Shown here piece after piece: positions 61,670 through 64,000 of a stretch of DNA of 64,000 nt (position 1 is the first letter of the stretch; each line of letters opens with the position of its first letter). Source of the stretch: Nonomuraea jabiensis (GTDB taxonomy: Bacteria > Actinomycetota > Actinomycetes > Streptosporangiales > Streptosporangiaceae). The stretch is from NCBI RefSeq assembly GCF_014204795.1, contig NZ_JACHMB010000001.1:5530501-5594500 (forward strand). The letters are read 5' to 3'. A program made the translations under genes and the position numbers. The notes under the pieces were generated by a model that was given only the letters and a program-made list of their open reading frames with translations, did not search any database and was not told where the DNA came from.

Positions 61670-62752
61670 GTGAGGACCTACATTCTCAGCCGTGCGAACC
61701 CCCGACCCCACGGCAGAGCGGACCATAGCCGAGTCCCGGCTACGGTCGATCACCGCGCCTTCCCGCCGCTCCCGCCACCCTCTCGGTCGGCTCACCGGTG
61801 CCATGACCGAGCCGACCGGGGCCAGGCACGGAGCCACGTCGCAGCGCGCCAAGCCACCGGACGGCCTTCATCCGAGCCGCGACAGAGAGAAGCTTGGGAC
61901 GGTTCCGCCCCCACCACCCAGCGCCAGGGAAGCCGCTGGGAGGACCCTGCACCCGCAGCACCAGGTGAGGAAAGCCGCTGGGACGACGCTCCCCCCAGGA
62001 CACCTCCTGAGCGGCCTGACCATGATGAGGCCGTCGGCTCACGCTCACCCCGCAAAAGCCCCAACCAGCGATCAAGTGCATCACTGTCACCTGACCAAAA
62101 GCGCGGTCCCGCCCCGGTGCCACCTACCTTCCAAGCATTCCGCGCAGCCATCACCTCCCAAGCCCCAGCCCTGGACCCGGGCAAGCCCGGCCTCCGAGTC
62201 CTGGTGGCCTTGGGAGCCCTCGCCGCAGCCGTAGCAGCGTTCTTCCTCTGGCGCTCCCAGCCCGCACCGCAGCCCTTGCCACCTCCCACCCCGATCTCGC
62301 AGCCACCAAAATCGCCGTCCCCCACCGCCGTCGCCAAGGTGACCGTCCACGTCACCGGCAAAATCCGCAAACCGGGCGTCTACCTACTCCCCGCAGGCGC
62401 CCGAGTCACGGACGCGGTGGCAGCAGCCGGAGGAGTGTCCCGCGGCGCCTCCACAGGAGCACTCAACCTCGCCAGACGCCTGATCGACGGCGAGCAGATA
62501 GTCGTGGGCGCCCCCGCCGGCCAGGCAACTGAAGGCTCACCCACCGCAGACCCGGCCACCACCGTTCTCGACCTCAACTCCGCCACCACCGACCAACTCG
62601 AACAACTCCCAGGAGTGGGCGAGGTCCTGGCAGCCCGCATCGCCGAGTTCCGGGACACCCACGGCGGCTTCACCGCCGTCGAACAACTACGCGAGGTGAG
62701 CGGCATAGGCCCACGAAAGTACGACGAGCTCAAGCCAAAGGTCCGCGTCTGA
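61670..62752 (+). CDS. comEA: ComEA family DNA-binding protein
   Basis: A 360-residue competence-type protein with an uncertain start (GTG 61670 is the first in frame; internal starts are possible). About 170 N-terminal residues are hydrophilic and disordered; a transmembrane helix follows (VLVALGALAAAVAAFFLW). An SLBB domain (VHVTGKIRKPGVYLLPAGAR) and a C-terminal HhH domain (LNSATTDQLEQLPGVGEVLA, SGIGPRKYDELKPKV) complete it. ComEA binds DNA outside the membrane for uptake. ComEC follows one base behind the stop, so the two are an operon. Confidence 0.88.
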   Translation: MRTYILSRANPRPHGRADHSRVPATVDHRAFPPLPPPSRSAHRCHDRADRGQARSHVAARQATGRPSSEPRQREAWDGSAPTTQRQGSRWEDPAPAAPGEESRWDDAPPRTPPERPDHDEAVGSRSPRKSPNQRSSASLSPDQKRGPAPVPPTFQAFRAAITSQAPALDPGKPGLRVLVALGALAAAVAAFFLWRSQPAPQPLPPPTPISQPPKSPSPTAVAKVTVHVTGKIRKPGVYLLPAGARVTDAVAAAGGVSRGASTGALNLARRLIDGEQIVVGAPAGQATEGSPTADPATTVLDLNSATTDQLEQLPGVGEVLAARIAEFRDTHGGFTAVEQLREVSGIGPRKYDELKPKVRV

Positions 62753-62753
62753 C

Positions 62754-64000
62754 ATGGCCACCCCGCGTACCAAGGACACCCGCCCAACACCTCCAAGCCG
62801 AGACAACGCCAACTCGGCACTCGACAGCGCCCGCACTGCCGACGGAGCCAGCACGAACACCGAAGCCAGCACGAACACCGAAGCCACCCACCCTGACCCC
62901 GACGCTGCCCAGCGTGACCGCAGTTGGCCCCTTATGCTTCCCGCACTGGCCGCCTGGGCAAGTGCCTTGGTCCTACTCGGCTGCTCCGCCCGCACATCCC
63001 TGATCGTCGCCATGTCCACAACCCTGGCCGCCTCAGCCGTAGCCTGGCCCGCCCGCTCCGTAATATGGCCCGCCCGCTCCGTAACGTGGCGCGCTCGGTC
63101 CGTATGGTGGCGTGTTCGCGTCCCAACCCGGCAAGCACGCCCCAACACTGGGGCCTGCCAACGCGAGAGCCCGACCACGAAGCACGGAGCTCCGGCCCCC
63201 TGGCGCAACATCACCATTGCCGCCCTCATCTGCGCGGCCGCTGCCTCGGCGTCGATCGCCCTCAGAGTTCACGCCCTGACCACGGGCCCAGTAGCCGCCT
63301 TGGCCAAGCAGAACGCCACAATCAAGGCCCAGATCGCCCTAACGGACGACCCCAAGCGCAGACAGAACAGAAGCGGTCACTTCAACCAAGAGAGCTACGT
63401 AACCCCAGCCACCCTGGAGATCATCCAAACAGCCGGCAACCGGCAGGCCGTCAACGTCCCCATCACCGTCTTCGCCAACGGACACGACTGGAGCACCCTG
63501 CTCCCCAGCCAGCACGTCGAAGTGACCGGCCGCCTGGCCAAGCCAACCCCAGGCGACCTCGTCGCAGCCATCCTCCTGGTGCAAGGCCCGCCACGAGTCC
63601 TGACACCCCCGTCCCTGCTCCAAACAGCAGCGGGCAGCCTCAGAGCGGGCCTACGGGCGGCCGCCGCCACCCTCCCCACCGACCAGCAAGGCCTTCTGCC
63701 GGGTTTGGTCGTCGGCGACGTCTCACGCATGGATCCCCAAGTGTCGTCCGACCTCAAGGAGGCCGGCCTGAGCCACTTGAACGCAGTGAGCGGGGCAAAC
63801 CTCGCAATCGTGGCAGGCGCCGCCCTTGCCCTCTCCCGCCTCATCGGGCTCCCCCTCCCGGCAAGGGCCGTCTTCGCCGCCGTCGCGATGCTCGCGTTCG
63901 CCGTGGTCGCCCGCCCCTCCCCAAGCGTTCTACGCGCCCTCCTGATGGGCCTTGCCGCCACCATCGCACTGGGTACAGGCCGAGCGAAGGACGGCCTCGC
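62754..64000 (+). CDS. comEC: ComEC/Rec2 family DNA uptake protein (partial)
   Basis: The frame opens at ATG 62754, one base after the comEA stop, and runs off the right edge after 415 codons. The first ~55 residues are hydrophilic; membrane helices start at LPALAAWASALVLLG. A DUF4131-like region (about 180-310) carries EVTGRLAKPTPGDLVAA. The competence domain then begins with LPGLVVGDVSRMDPQVSSDL and SHLNAVSGANLAIVAGAALA. ComEC is the transport channel for single-stranded DNA. Residues 97-117 contain a 7-residue repeat (WPARSVI, WPARSVT, WRARSVW) from a 21-bp DNA repeat. Confidence 0.9.
   Translation, partial: MATPRTKDTRPTPPSRDNANSALDSARTADGASTNTEASTNTEATHPDPDAAQRDRSWPLMLPALAAWASALVLLGCSARTSLIVAMSTTLAASAVAWPARSVIWPARSVTWRARSVWWRVRVPTRQARPNTGACQRESPTTKHGAPAPWRNITIAALICAAAASASIALRVHALTTGPVAALAKQNATIKAQIALTDDPKRRQNRSGHFNQESYVTPATLEIIQTAGNRQAVNVPITVFANGHDWSTLLPSQHVEVTGRLAKPTPGDLVAAILLVQGPPRVLTPPSLLQTAAGSLRAGLRAAAATLPTDQQGLLPGLVVGDVSRMDPQVSSDLKEAGLSHLNAVSGANLAIVAGAALALSRLIGLPLPARAVFAAVAMLAFAVVARPSPSVLRALLMGLAATIALGTGRAKDGL

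Noticed and set aside
61692..62234. 180-codon alternative frame at the comEA N-terminus
   Set aside because: It overlaps comEA in another frame and gives a His/Pro-rich product; the comEA frame continues into clear SLBB and HhH domains.

Overview
The window looks like chromosomal DNA of a high-GC filamentous actinomycete, most likely Streptosporangiaceae (Nonomuraea-like). Reasons: strong G/C bias at third codon positions; many GTG starts; ATGA/TGATG-coupled operons; an actinobacterial SOS box before recA; actinobacterial families (DUF3046, DUF2277, actinobacterial Lhr, RecX directly behind recA); and the order recA-recX-rny, gluABCD, miaB, miaA-dapF, hflX. The genus is an inference. Almost everything is core or metabolic. 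I see no prophage, no intact insertion sequence, no CRISPR array, and no rRNA or tRNA gene.

Layout. 1-2513: peptide-type ABC uptake genes (permease cut by the window edge, lipoprotein) with a GntR/FCD regulator and shared GTATAC sites. 2540-3074: low-complexity DNA and two gene relics. 3129-9121: Lhr helicase, a VOC protein, and small genes including DUF3046. 9122-14350: recA with its SOS box, a very long recX, and several GC-rich minisatellite arrays. 14351-15967: RNase Y. 16233-21973: a five-gene opp operon (ADFCB) joined by overlapping stop/start codons. 22170-28266: S9 peptidase, a second glutamate-type binding lipoprotein, and gluABCD with hairpins. 28405-35913: miaB, two divergent membrane-anchored disordered proteins, a PEP-mutase-like enzyme, an extradiol-dioxygenase-like protein, rnz back-to-back with ogt, miaA and dapF. 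35963-39929: an SCO6745-like HTH protein, a 758-aa repeat protein of unknown function, and an SDR. 39939-42801: a two-component system with PepSY and membrane neighbours. 42857-44374: two exported nucleases. 44508-47397: a TrmB/LuxR-type regulator converging on a metzincin-like protease. 47456-53922: DUF2277, then aceB-glcD-glcE-glcF-iclR, a glycolate/glyoxylate operon. 54076-58932: DUF4097 lipoprotein, hflX, a small leader ORF coupled to a hutI-like amidohydrolase, and DegV. 58942-60815: MFS exporter and divergent TetR regulator with twin operators. 60885-61669: a 31-bp tandem array and a transposase relic. 61670-64000: comEA and the 5' part of comEC.

How the genes work together. The clearest functional unit is aceB-glcDEF-iclR: glycolate is oxidised to glyoxylate, condensed with acetyl-CoA to malate, and probably repressed by the operon's own IclR at two tandem sites that cover the predicted transcription start. 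The MFS/TetR pair has an equally clear operator layout. The most unusual items are RecX with about 490 extra repeat-rich residues, the spread of codon-multiple minisatellites in and between genes of the recA region, the HExxH metzincin-like protein, and the SD-equipped leader ORF that overlaps hutI by four bases.
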